Origin: Pegea sp. RAD2-039
Lineage: Eukaryota; Chordata; Thaliacea; Salpida; Salpidae
Assembly: GCA_034620365.1 (NCBI GenBank)
Contig: JAQGEQ010000159.1
Location: 27,653-91,652, forward strand
Length of the DNA: 64,000 nucleotides
Reading direction: 5' to 3'
Below, piece by piece: positions 23,557-37,070 of the stretch (positions within the stretch are counted from its first letter, which is position 1; every line of letters begins with the position of its first letter). A model generated the notes under the pieces. That model was not told where the DNA came from. It searched no databases and saw nothing but the letters and a program-made list of their open reading frames with translations. Both the position numbers and the translations under genes were made by a program.

Positions 23557-26500
23557 TAATGATTAATTTTCATGTTTACTTTTCAAAAAAACTTTTCTGA
23601 AACTATTTCCAGAAATATTTTGAAGATTAAACCAACAGTATTTCTAAGACTTATAATACTCACAATTTAAAAACAAAAAAAAGATCACATGACTGTTGAC
23701 TTAGTTTTTTAAAAACCTCAACCTGTTAGAATCGCAACAAATAAATTTCTGTTGAAACATCAAAGTAACTTTAAATTAAATAAAACTTCGTAACAAACTT
23801 ACTTTTAATCTATTTTTAATCTTAACCTACTTTTGTTTACTACGAAAATAGATTTATAGTCAAGTTTTCTTATCAACTTAAAATCGATTTTTATATTTCA
23901 GCATTATCTGTCAACAAGAAGTTTATTATTGAAACTAGAAAATTTTAATCGTTTGAACTTGATCCCACAAACACTAGATTTCAGAAAAGTTTATAAATAA
24001 TAAAAAGTACATTAAAACTTGAAACTATAAGCTTGATAAAACTGTTTCGAAATTTGGAGTTGAATTAGTTTTCAGCGAAATTAAAATTAAGTAGAATAAC
24101 TTGAGTTTCTATTCTCTACAACAAATAACAAAAAAGTAATTTAGTTCAAAGCTTGTAAACATATAGTTACTGACAACGTGATAGAATTTTTAGGAATAAA
24201 AAGCTTATATTTCAACAAAATTTGTATACTACTTATATTCTAGATAAAAAAAAGTAAAATTAATCAGCAAAATATATATTTTTTTGTTTTATATTATTTA
24301 ACGGAAATCAATCAGTATCAGTTCAACAAATCTCTTTTTAATAATCATAAAAGTTCAAATCAATCGACAAATATCAAGAAATTTGAACATTTTTGTTTGT
24401 AAGATGAGGAATCATATATTATTTTTTCGTTTACAGAATTGTAAACGTTTTAATTATTTAAGGTTAATAATCTAATTTAAAAATAGTAAATTTTTTACTA
24501 ATATCAACTATCAATTTATTTTGAATTATTAACATTGACAGTTATATTATAGTTAATAATTTAATGAAAAATATTTTTATTTCGAAATAAGAACTTTGAG
24601 GAAAAACTAAAACTTTAAATTAGATTATCATTTTCAATTGCTGATCTTACAAGAAACCAACTACTAAAGACCTATAGTCCTTATTCTAATGCTTTGAAGA
24701 TTTTAGATAAAAGCATTTAAAGTTTTTGGTAAAAAGTAACCTGAAAAAGTAAACATGAACCAATCTACAAATTATAAAAATCTGTAAAATATTTTAACAG
24801 AAGACTATTGAAGGTTTAAATATTTGTTGTTGTGCGAACCTTACAAAATAAATTATGAACCATTTTTATTTCATATCTGAAAAACTAAAAATATTTGAAA
24901 ATTTAAATTACACTTCTACAAAGAAGATGTAAACATCAAGCAATCAAAAAATTAAGTAAAAGAAAATTACAATATTTGATAATCAGATGCAAAAGTGCAT
25001 CTTCCAAATAAATAGGTCGATGGAGAATTAGTAACTAAACGTCTTCACTTACTCGTTAGCTTTACGGTCTTATATTATCTTCATTCAATCTTATGCTTGT
25101 GGTATCGGTAAATTTTTCGATTGCTGTATTCAATCGATAATGTTATTGATAATATCATTTTTAGCTGAACTTCTATTTAAACGGTTTTTTTTTATTTCTT
25201 TATTCTTCTCAATGAATAATTTTGTTATTTATAATTATGGTTATATAATATTGAATTCTAATTTAAACTGAATGTTGTATAGTGTAACTAGTATTTAAAA
25301 AATTTAAAATAAATAGTACATTGGTAAGTGTGGTTATTTAAAAACTGTATTGTTTTAGAAAATGTAAACAAGTAAGAACTACGAGATAAATCTACAAAAA
25401 ACAAATCAACTGTTTCTTTTTCCGCTACTTGGCGCTAGACAGTATCTTATGAAAAAAATCTTTAAAAATATATTATTTTTTTATAATTTTAATATTTTTT
25501 TGGTATTAATTTCAGCTTACAGAAAATATTATCTAACATATTTTAATATTTTCATTTTTTATTAATCTAGAAAAGGTTAGTAATTTATATATTTTCCAAT
25601 CATAAAAGTTATTTTTACTCTTTGTAAATTAATATATCGAAAGAAAAAATTCACAACTTTTAAAACTTTAGAAACACAATAATATTTTTTGATATTTCAT
25701 CTCATGATAGAAAAAACAGAATTGCCGAGCTGATATTTAATGATTTCGATTAAATGATAATAAAAAGCAAAATACTAGTTTTGCTGAATGAAAAGTTTTC
25801 ATTTATTAAAAAATCTGTCATATTTCCAATAACATGTTTACAAAAATATTTTGTGATGAATAATAACTCAAGTTATTAAACTTATTTATTATTTACAGTT
25901 TCGTTGTAAAGTACTTTAACTAAAAATTTTAAAACTTTGCAATCCTTTACGAAAGATTGAGTTTTATTTTACTTTTTATTTCTTATAAACGTTGTTGCAA
26001 TCTGAAGTGTATGGGATCAAGTTCAAATGAAACTAATTTTATAATTTTATTGATAAGCATTTTGTTGAGAAATATTGTTCAAATAGAAAATTTGATTTAA
26101 AGTTGATAAGAAAATTTATTTTAAGTTTACTATTATATACACAAAATTAGTTTAATTTTTCTTATGAAGTTTTATTTATTTCAGATTTAAATTTACTTCT
26201 AATTAGAAGACTAAAATTAAAAATGATCAATCGTACTGACGATGAAAAATTAAATCAAAAGCTATGTGAATTTTTGTTTTTAAAAATGAGAGTACTGTAG
26301 GACTTAGAAATCATTTTCGTTTGATCTTCAAACTAATTTGCAATTCATACAAACTATTAAAGTAATTTATCTAGAGATTATTAATGTTCTAGATATTTCT
26401 TCTAAGCCAAGATATTCTATTTGCTAGAGAACGCAAACGATAAAAGCAAAAAGTTAAAATTAATGTTTTTATCTATTAATGTCATAATTTTATATATATA

Positions 26501-27095
26501 ATATTTTAAGTTATTTTCTTGCTTAATGATCACACAAGAATAAGTTTTGAATTATTATTTATTTTCCCAAGATTGAAGTAAACGCTTACAACTTGTAATG
26601 TATTCTATTAAACTATTAATGATATTTTGTTTTTGTTTTCTTCACTTTTATTAGATTTTTATAATTATTACTGCAAGTTTGAATTTGCAGTAAGTTTTAA
26701 TGTAAAAAGTCGCAAAAGAAACTTTCTGGAAAATCTGAAAAAAAATCTATAAAACTAAAAAGACCGTTAGTTTCTCTTTTTGTTTTTAAAATCAAATATA
26801 AAATAAACTGTTAAAAAAAGTTAAAATAAATAATTAAATTTCATAAATTATTTTTAATAGAAGATAAATTTTTTGACTTCAATGTTTTGAGATAATTTAA
26901 AAACTTTTGATAACGATCAATCTATGAAAATACTAAAAAACTTTTTATAAAAGTTCTCATCCTCTTTTTTTAAAAAGCCATTCTCTGTTGTTTTCATGAT
27001 TTTTTTGATCAATTTTTATTTAATTCAGATTTTAATTTATTCTACTTCGATGATTAAAATTAAAAATGATCAGTCGTACTGACGATCAAAAATTA
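23556..27095 (+). repeat. Young 3.5-kb duplication, copy 2 (pair of 10,940-14,480)
   Basis: Nearly identical to copy 1 over its length, so the event is far more recent than the A/B blocks. The left end abuts a fragment of the 21-kb repeat. Carries the same modules (24,986 is a perfect hairpin) and CCGCTACTTGGCGC (25,422-25,435). Confidence 0.9.
24986..25108 (+). repeat. Hairpin-core module
   Basis: GATGCA-AAAG-TGCATC (24,986-25,001), 84-nt gap, then CAATCTTATGCTTGTGG (25,086). Copy of the module at 12,370. Confidence 0.75.
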
Positions 27096-27658
27096 AATCA
27101 AAAGCCATGTGACTTTTTGTTTTTAGAAATGAGAGTATTATAAGACTCAGAAATTATTTCCGTTTGATCTTCAAAATAATTTACAAATCATTAAAGTAAT
27201 TTGTCAAGCGAATAATTAATGTGTAAGAACGCAAACGATAGAAGCAAAAAGCTATAGTTAAGGGGTTTTTAACTAATTTTAAAGATTTAATTTAGCCTGT
27301 CTACGCTATTCATATTATCAAAGTTACATTTGGTTTCAACTATTAAAATTTATATTCTGTAATATTTACAATTTATTTTAGCAAACATTAGCTCGAATTT
27401 TACATATACAATTTAAATTTGTTAAATTTGTGTTTATAGTTGCTTTATTACGATTTATTTAACTACGATTAATCGTTTACACTGAACTAACAACTTTTGT
27501 ATTCCTCAGAATTAATTTACAACTTTAACAAACTTCATGATATTTAATGGTGAAATAAAATGTAGATTATTTGATGATGAGATTTAATTAAATTTTCTTT
27601 TAAAGAAATTACTATCTCTGTATTTCTTACTTATGAAAAATACTTAGTTGATAAACAG

Positions 27659-27776
27659 ATGCAAAAGTGCATCTTCCAAATATTGCATTTATAAATACTG
27701 AAGTTGGTATTTCAGTGAAAAAAGGACTTGTAAATGTTATATATAATCTGCATAAGAACCTACGTTTGTGGTTTCA
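27659..27776 (+). repeat. Hairpin-core module, fourth subfamily
   Basis: Perfect hairpin GATGCA-AAAG-TGCATC (27,659-27,674); about 82 nt later the core is AACCTACGTTTGTGG followed by TTTCATCG. A relative at 19.40-19.51 kb has a broken stem. Confidence 0.65.
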
Positions 27777-27799
27777 TCGAAAATTAGTTATACTTTAAT

Positions 27800-30700
27800 C
27801 ATTTAAAATCATATTCAAAAGGCTATTATATTTTTACTAACGTTATTTTGTTTAATTTACTAAATTAATTATATAATGCTTTTTTAAGTTTTTTTGAAGA
27901 TTACATTATACATAAAAATTATAAATCGTTGAAAGATGCAACAAATATTAAAAATTTTTTTGAAATTTTAGGATACTTTATTAGAGAGTAAAAGGAATAG
28001 AATTATTATCTAATGAAAAAAATTTTGAAAATGGTTTCTTATTTTTCTATTTTTATTAAATAGATTATTGTCTAGCTTGGTGACTATGCCAGAAAAATTT
28101 AAACTTTGTTTTAACTAAATATAAATACTTAAGTCTCAGAAAGTTTTTATACGAAAATTATATATATAGAAGCATATATAAATCAGTATATTTCTCTTAT
28201 TAATAGAATTGTATAAAAAACTATTATGACTAAGTACTTTGCAAGATGCCCTCTTTCATCTATATATTAAACACTTATTCATAATAGTAAGAAATATAAA
28301 ATTTCTACAGTTCTTTTAATTTTTAGCTCGAATTTTAAACTTCTGTTTTTTCAAAAAACTTATTTTGGTTCAATTTATTTTGTTTATGTTTTACAAATAA
28401 TCTAAGAAAAGTCAATATATTTGAAAAACAATTATAAACAGTTTATTTACATTAGTCTTAAAAAGTAATTTTTTTACTCATTACACCAATATAATAATAT
28501 TTAAAATTACTTTTTTGTTTCTATTTGTAGAGAACTGAAACTCAGGTTGCTAATTGAATTTTCGTTGGAAATTATTTCAACTCTAAAGTTAACCCTTTAA
28601 TTATTTTCTAACGCTTTGTTATTGTCTAGAGCATAAAAGATCAAGTTCTAACGAAATAATTTTCGTAGTTTTTATATTGAGCTCTATGTCAACAAAAAAT
28701 AAATAAAAGATAATATTTATTACTTTTATTGCTTATTAGCATATTTACTTTTAACTATCAATGTTGAAATTGTGTTGACTATAAACCTATTGCTTTATAA
28801 CCATGATTTAGTATAATCAACATTATTATTTTATTAATTAAATAGACGAAATTTTATAATTTATTTTCAGAACTGAGAAAACCAAAGTAATTATTTTAAT
28901 GTTACTTGATATTCAGTTGAACCGATAATATTATTATAACAATAATATTTTCAATAACATTATTAGTCGATAAAGGCGCATGAAAAATTTAACGATACCA
29001 CAAACGTAAGATTGAATATAGTTAATATATAACCGTAAAGATTTCGAATAAACAAGATCCGTACGTTCTGGTACGCACTTATTCTAATAATTTTAGAAGA
29101 TGTACCTTTGCATCTAATTAAAAAAGGTTTATATTATAGTAAACATAACAAGTTTCTTCGTTTTGGCGAGATTGCTTGATATTTACAAATTTCTTCTACA
29201 AATTCAAAATTAAATTTTCTTTTAAATGTTGACTAACGTTTTCAGTAATTTAATAAAAAAATTTTGGAGCATATAGCAGTTTTTCATAATTATTAATGAT
29301 TTTTAAGAAACAAAGAGACTCAATACTTTTTTTTAATTTGATTGGAAATTCAAAGTAATTTGACTTGTGCTTCTTATAAAGTTCATTTTAGTTAAGAATG
29401 CATAATTGTTTATGTTTTAAAATATTTTCAAAATGTATAAACTACTTATCTATTATTTTGTCTTTTTTTCTATGAAAATTTAAAACATTACTTAAATCCC
29501 AACAATTTACATTTAAATTTCCACACATAAAAATTTAAACTAACTAATATTAAATCAAATAAGTATGCAAAGTACTTTATATCCGATGGTTGAATGAAAT
29601 CAAGGTAATAATCGTAGTTTAATAACTTAGTGGTTCTTTTTCATTTGCTCAAAAAAATTAATTTCCTGGAATAAATAGAGAATTGCGAAGTACCAACTAA
29701 AAAAAGCTAAAAGAAGATTGGATAAAATAAGACGTAAACATTCCAAATGATGACTACTGACATAAATTTTCAACAAAAGATTTGTTATTAAAAATACATA
29801 AATTGATTTATTTAAATTTGGTCCCACAAACGCTAAACTGCAACAAAATTATAAACGATGAAACTTTGAACAACGAAATTCGAGTTTGAAATCTGGTTCC
29901 ATCTGTTGAATTACAAAATTGAAGTTGAATAACTTTTCAACAAATTTCAATTTTTAAATAACAAGAATTGCTTGAATTTCCTATATATGCAAATGATGAG
30001 ATACAAATAAATAGTGAAGTAAAAATAATAAAATAAAATTCTATTAATTGGTCAAAAGTTCATTTCATTATTGTAAATATGTTTCTGATAATATGACAGA
30101 ATGTCTACAAAAAAACACTTTTCTTTCAAAAACATTTTTACTTTTAATTCAGTTTAAAAGAAATTAAGCAACAAAATTCGTACTTTATAAACTTTTTTTG
30201 ATATTTTTTAGTCACATGCATTTAATATTATTTGGATAATTATATTTTAGTCTTCTAACTAGTTTAGTGCAGTTAAAAGCTTTTTAGAGATTTAAGAAAT
30301 AGTCTTTTATTAGAAAATAATTTGATTTAAATTGATTGAAAATTAGGTAGTTTGGCGGATGTATGAATATTTTGCTGATGATGAAGAAATTATATCAAGG
30401 CTTTAAACTTCAAATTTTTTATTAATAATTAATTAACGATTATTTTTTAAATTTAATTTTAAACTTGAAATAAAGAATAAAATTCTTTTTAAATTCATCA
30501 ATAATTAGCAACTAATGTTTTAAAAAATAATAGAAAATTAAAAATTAACTTTTCTTATTTTGATGAAAACTTTCGAACCTTGATGAAAGTGTGCTTTTGA
30601 TTGACAAGAAAATTTATCGTTGAATATATATTATAAAATTGCAAATTTTTCACACCAAAAATTTTTAATGATAAACTATTGTCTGTTTGAATCTGAATAT

Positions 30701-30830
30701 GACATTCATAAGTGCAAATAGTTATAACAAGCTATCACCAAAAAATTAAATCATTTGCTTTTTATAACAAAAAAGACTTTCAAACATCTTATCAAAGAAA
30801 TCCCTAGTATAATCTGGTAAATATAAAGTT
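27800..30830. other. No gene seen; old repeat relics
   Basis: Contains decayed modules: minus-strand cores at about 28,993 (CTTACGTTTGTGG) and 29,820 (TAGCGTTTGTGGG), and a plus-strand relic hairpin near 28,563. Open frames, including 29,627-29,827 on the minus strand, lie across these relics and have no domain. Confidence 0.5.
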
Positions 30831-30839
30831 TATAAATAA

Positions 30840-31770
30840 AATTATATTTAAGCTTTTACAGAAGTAAGATAGATTAATTAAAGAAATATTCAGTTGATAT
30901 AAATCAAATAACAAAATCAAGCAAAAATATTATTTATAAATTTTAGATTCTATGTTATTGAGAAGTTTTGATAATTTGAGAGAAACTTATTCCATCGTAA
31001 AAACATTTAAATTAAACATAAAAATATAAATATAAATCATTGTTTTTATAATTACAATGTAATGGTTTTTTATATTACTTCTTTTTTAATTCCATTGAAA
31101 AATTTCAATTTTTGTTGAAATGAAAAAAACAGAATTTCCAAATAACTTATACTGTGAAGTAAATTGAACCAATAATAATATTAGAAAAATAGTATTTTCA
31201 ACAACAATAACAATAAAGTAAAGTATAGTTAATTTTTGAAGAATTTGCTACTTTAGGTGATTTTATTGCTTTTTTATAACCATAGATAGTTATGATCTGG
31301 AAAATATTTCACCAATTTCTGGTCCATAATATGAAAGATGTACTTTTATATCTAATTAATTTCAAGTTTTTTATATTACAAAGAGACAAAAATTTTCAGA
31401 TTTCCACAAAATAGGTGGATCTTTTAGATTTTAAAATATACATTATTAAAATTAATTATTAAAAATTTATCAACTTCTTGTTATTATAATCTATTATTAT
31501 TTTTTTTTTATTATCTTTGAAATAATTTTGTTTATTATTTTCTTTTCTTGTTTATGTTTATATTTTATAATTTTTCTTATCAACTTAAAAATCGATTTTT
31601 TATATTTCAGCATTATCTGTCAACAAGAAGTTTATTATTGAAACTAGAAAAATTTAATCGTTTGAACTTGATCCCACAAACACTAGATTTCAGAAAAGTT
31701 TAAAAATAATAAAAAGTACACTAGAACTAGAAGCTTAAACGTGTTAATATAATTTTGAAATTTTTATTAC
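30840..31770 (-). repeat. Right arm of inverted repeat with 22.42-23.33 kb
   Basis: Reverse complement of the left arm, including the minus-strand core at 31,669-31,695. At about 31,780 it joins the young tract shared with 15.07 kb. Confidence 0.8.
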
Positions 31771-31784
31771 AGATAAAACTGAAT

Positions 31785-32515
31785 ATGAAACAGATATTAG
31801 TGATGCCATAAATAATTGTCTTTGATTAACTGAAGGTTAACTTATTGAAAATTTTGTAACATTATCAGTTATATCTGTACAAAAATGTAAGTAAGTTGTT
31901 TTTATGTCATTTTTTCTGCATAATAGAAACTCAAATTAATTAACCTCTTTACTAAATGAATTTTCGTTGAACAATGTTTCAACTCCAAATTAGGTTTTTA
32001 ACAACCATTGATTTTTCGAGAAAAGTTTGTGTGATTTTTCATTCTTTATCACTTTGTCGTAATCTAAAGTTTGTGGGGTCAAGTTTAAACAAATTTATTT
32101 TTACAATTTTAATATAAATTTGTTGTTGATAAACAATGTATTTTTGTAAAGGTTTAAATAAAACATTTTGTATCAAAAATTTGTTTACTCATTAAATAAC
32201 TTACAAGTTAAAAACTTTTTAAACAAACTTCTCTTTCATTTTAATTTAATTATTTATCTTTTAATTAGTTTAAAATTTTCTATCTCGTTTACATTTCTAG
32301 GACAACAACCAACAGACTTTATCGTTTTTGCTTAATTCTGTTTTTCTTTAAATGAAAACTAATTTACAATTAAAGGACAATCAATCCAAATTTGTAAAAT
32401 ATTACACTTGAAACCTTTGTTAGTTTAAACTAACTTCTTTATAAAAATTTGTAATTTTCTTTTAGTTGTAAACTTCAGTAAAACAAGTTTTAAGAAATTT
32501 TATTCTAGGGTATAA
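31785..32515 (+). repeat. Young duplication tract (pair of 15,065-15,790)
   Basis: Nearly identical to 15,065-15,790. Beyond the end it follows the older 18.5-kb relative (TTCTTTCTTAATG..TTAGTCAGCAATCAA) rather than the 15.8-kb copy. Confidence 0.85.
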
Positions 32516-32619
32516 AAGAAATTGCTGAAGAATTCTTTCTTAATGTTAGTCAGCAATCAAATACTATAAAAGCTTTCTTAAACATTTTATAAATCAATTT
32601 TTGTTTACAGACTTCTTTA

Positions 32620-34370
32620 TTTATATTAGCTTAGTTGCTTTGTGTTTTGATTCTAATGAAAATATTATATTTTCATTTAAAATAAAAAAATTAAAAATTG
32701 CTATTTCAGATTTAGAATAACATAATAACAACAATTTTTTCAATAACAATATCAGTAAAGTATACATAATGTTTGAACAAATTGCAAAAAAAAACAAGTT
32801 TTAAAAGTTTTTTTTATGGTGGAGATTTGTGAAAAAAAATTAATGGTTTGTTTAAATTTAAGTTGGTTACAATCTTAATAAAATATCAGATCTTAATTTT
32901 GGTAAAACGTTGATCTAACAACTTTTGTAAAGAGATAAAATTTAAATTTCATTTGGAATTTACTATACAAACTAATGCAGGTTCATTATTTAGTATCTTA
33001 TATTGATATTGAATCTTTATTTGAATTAAAAGTTGTAAAGTTTTTATTGACAGAAACTTTTTAAAGCAAAGTCAATTGAAATTGAATTATAATTTTAAAT
33101 GTTGCTTTTTTAAAAAGTAGTGTCCAGTACCCAAAAATACTTTTGAATAGTTGTATTTAAATTTTATATTGTAGTGTTAAACTTAATTACTTTTACCTAT
33201 ACTACCATCTCATTTTAGAGTGACAAATGTTTTTTTACGTTAAAATTAGTGAAATATAAGTAATTAAGTTATAGTAATATAATATAGAAATAATATAGTA
33301 CATTAGTAAATAAATTGAAGTTCTGGATTACTACAAACTATTTATTCAATTGTTTTATCTGCAGTTTAATTGCAGATAAATACAGAGAAAAAGCATATTT
33401 AGTAAGATAATTTAACAAAATATAATTTAAAAGTGGCTGAATCAGGCTTTTCACTATCTAAATAAGACGATTTTCTAAAAATTTTTAATATTCCAATTAA
33501 TTTTTTTTTAATTATTAAAACTAAACATCAAATTAATTTACAAACAATAAAATTAAATACTCTTTTTCATAAGCTATTACTATATTTGTATATACATTTA
33601 AATTTTCATAATAAAATTTTTTAAAATTATAAAATGTGCTTCAAATTTCTTAGAATCACTACTTATCACAGTACTACAAGATTTTAACCTGCAAAATTGT
33701 AACTTTATAAAATTATTTGAAATAAAAGGAGAAGTTCTATCATTCCTGAATACATTTGGAGCGAACGAATCAATTGTTTTTGTTTGAACATTGACATTTA
33801 AGTCATAAACATTTTATTTGCATTTATCACTTTAGTTATATAGCATTTTTCTTTATTAATCTCAATTCTATTTATATTTACATTTGAAACTAAACACAAG
33901 ATAAATTTTATTTTTGTTTAATTTGAATATTAGATATAACTTTTATTTTAAATAAAAGTCGAATGAATTTACTGAAAAATTGTAGTATCGAGTTTTTGTA
34001 AAAATAAAAAATTGTATACTTTGTTAGATGTGTTTTTGCAAAAATAAAATGATTAATCTAGAATTAAATATAAATTTTTAAACATTTATTAAATTTTAGA
34101 TATATAGCCAATTCAATCTGAAATATTCTATTTAAATATAATATATAAATATCGTATTGCAGATTCTTCAAAACTATTGAAAACAAAATACATGCAATTG
34201 AAGAGATTGTAGCAAAATTTCTAAAAATCACTAGATTAAATTGTGCGTTAATCTAAATTAATTAATCTAAATTAATGTATTTAATAAATCAGTTAAACTG
34301 TATAAAAAAAGTTATTTTTCATAATAAATAGGCTAGGTCAAAGTGCTTCGGATAGATCTATTTTTCTTAA
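32620..34370. other. No gene or clear repeat seen
   Basis: AT-rich DNA that does not obviously match other parts of the window. No open frame with coding character, no RNA gene recognised. Confidence 0.5.
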
Positions 34371-34379
34371 ATAATGAAG

Positions 34380-34790
34380 CCTCTTAAATACTTATTAACT
34401 AAAATTTTTTTGCGTCAAACCAAAATCAAAACTAATTTGTTTTGATTTATTTTCATTAATAAAAAATGCCGGGCATATTGCCATATGTTTGTAATTTAAA
34501 TTTATTCTCTACGCCACAAACTTTATACTGAAACAACTTTACAAATACTTTTTAAAGCAGTGAACAATTACTTTTTATCAGATATAATATTTCAAGGAAT
34601 AAACAACATTTTGGAGTTGAATAAATTTCAACAAATAATAAAATACTAATAATGTTGACGTGGGCAGTTTAAACTTTCAATTTTGTCGTCAGTTTAAATG
34701 TCCTATTCCGAAGCTACTTGTATTTTTTTATTGATATTAACATTTTTGTGGCTTAAATGTGGAAAGCAGCTTAGAAATTTTATTTTAAAT
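34380..34790 (+). repeat. Repeat with ATGCCGGG word; intact site of the 40.3-kb insertion
   Basis: Matches 40,125-40,285 and then 41,330-41,470, which are separated there by a ~1-kb insertion. Landmarks are CGTCAAACCAAAATCAAAAC, AATGCCGGGCAT, TTTTGGAGTTGAA and TTCCGAAGCTACTTGTATTT. It also holds a minus-strand core at about 34,511. Confidence 0.8.
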
Positions 34791-34994
34791 TATAATGTTT
34801 TCAAACCCATCAGAAATTTCTCTATCTGTTGATATCAAAGATCTAGAAAACTCAGGTTTTTAAACTGACACAACAGATTGATTTTAAATGCTTAATTTTC
34901 ATAAATATCAATTTCATTAATTTTTTTTACTAAAGTAAATTCCTATAGTTTACTGCATTTTAACAAACTAAATTAACAATTATAAATTAACTAT

Positions 34995-36595
34995 ATCAAC
35001 TTTTATGCCACACTGCAAACGTTCTTCTTTAATGAATTCATTTTTCAGAATTGTTAGAAATTTCAGTTTTGCATCTAAAGAAGAATTACTTGAAACAAAT
35101 AATTTAATTACAGAAATGTATACTTGAAGTTATTTATACCGCAGGAGTAATAGTATTTGAAAAACATGATTTATGCTTAATGTCGCTTTGTAAACATCTT
35201 TGTTTATTCATAAATCTTCAAAAAACAATTATTTCTTGTTGAGTTATAAAACTTTACATAAAATAATCAAACATAGATTTATTGGAAAATCAGAAATCTA
35301 ACGGTTAAATATGTTTGGATTTTTTTAAGTTACTTAATAGCATAAAAACAAATATAAATTTGATTATTATTAGTTAATTATTTAGTTTTATTTTACAAGA
35401 AATTTTTTATTTCTATTTGAACTTTGGATTACAAGAGAGAAAAACAATTACAAATTCATTTTTGGTTTGTTTCTGATTTCTCTTAGAATATATTTATCAC
35501 TTTTAAATAAACTAAATAAACACTTTTAATAAACTTATTTGTTTTAGCGCAAAAGTAAACTAAATTCTTATTACAACAGCTGCTTATTTATAGCTAAAAA
35601 TTGTTGATTAGTAACACAGCGTGATAACATGATACAACAAACTGATTTTTAATTGGCAACCTTAGTTGTGTTTAAGTATATGACAGGCAATTCAATTTCT
35701 TTTAAATGTTTAAATATGAAATATCAACATTACTTGAAGCTTATAACACAGACTGCAAGCAAATAAATTTACTAAAACAAACAAATAGCATTCAAAAGAT
35801 AATTTGTTGTATAAATTACAGCTTTTTAAGAGTATCTGTCAGTTAAGATTATATTGTTCTGTTCTTAGCATTAATAAATGAATAATTTTGTTTTGGAGTC
35901 TCCAAGATTAGCTTTGCTGGTGACACAGAACCACGTCAAATATGACATATAATTTCCCCGTCCATAATCTCACTACAAGTTAATTTCCTTTAGAAATTTA
36001 TTATAAACACTACCGAAAAATATTGACTTTATCAATATTCATTTGCTTTTTGAAAAGAACAATTATCAGCAAGCTGCTTAATTCAGCAGAAATTAACATC
36101 AAACTTCTGTTGTTATTATAAATTTCTGTTCCTTGTTTGTTTATGAAAGCTTTTTTTAAAAATTATGGGCAATATGTCAAACTGTTTTACAAACAGAACT
36201 TTATTATTTTTGATTCTAAAGTATTTAGAATCAAATTAATGTTTAAAAATAAAAATAAGTTTATTTTAAGGTATTTTGCTACAATATTTTTGGTATAAGC
36301 TAATTATGATATTTTTTAGATAAAATGATTTGAAAGCACAAAAAATTAGTTAGCCATTTACATGAAAATATTCACAATAGAATAAATTTCAAAAAAAAAA
36401 TGGTTTCAAATTAAATTGATTAAAATGAGAACAAACGTGAAATAGCAAGTTTTGATTAAAACGAGTTTAAAACCAAAGATTTTTTAATAAATTTTTTATT
36501 TAATACAACTATCAACTACTACAAGAGATTGTTAAAATGTTTTAAGCTTTGAATTTTTTTAGTTACAGTTTGGATTATGATGATGATGTAGACAA
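34995..36595 (+). repeat. Repeat shared with 46.0-46.6 kb
   Basis: 35,000-35,375 matches 46,005-46,390 and 36,388-36,595 matches 46,395-46,598, so the 46-kb copy lacks the ~1 kb between. Landmarks are CACTGCAAACGTTC, GCAGGAGTAATAGTATTTG, TGAGAACAAACGTGAAATAG and TTGGATTATGATGATGA. A slightly GC-richer bit near 35,890-35,985 has no convincing frame. Confidence 0.8.
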
Positions 36596-36789
36596 TTTCG
36601 ATTAGTCTTAAAAGTAAACTCATACACTATCATGAATAGTTATTAATGACGTCATTAGTGCTATCATCACTTCAAATGTTTTATGAAGATGAACTGATGA
36701 CGTCATTATTACTATCGTAATGTAGTAATGGATTTTATCATCACATTAATGATGATGGTGATGATGAAGATGATGATGATGATGATGAC

Positions 36790-36849
<60 letters not shown>

Positions 36850-36867
36850 GATGAAGATGAAGATGAA

Positions 36868-36966
<99 letters not shown>

Positions 36967-37029
36967 CATGATGATGATGATGATGATGATGATGACAAAG
37001 ATGATGAAGATGATGATGATGATGATGAA

Positions 37030-37070
<41 letters not shown>

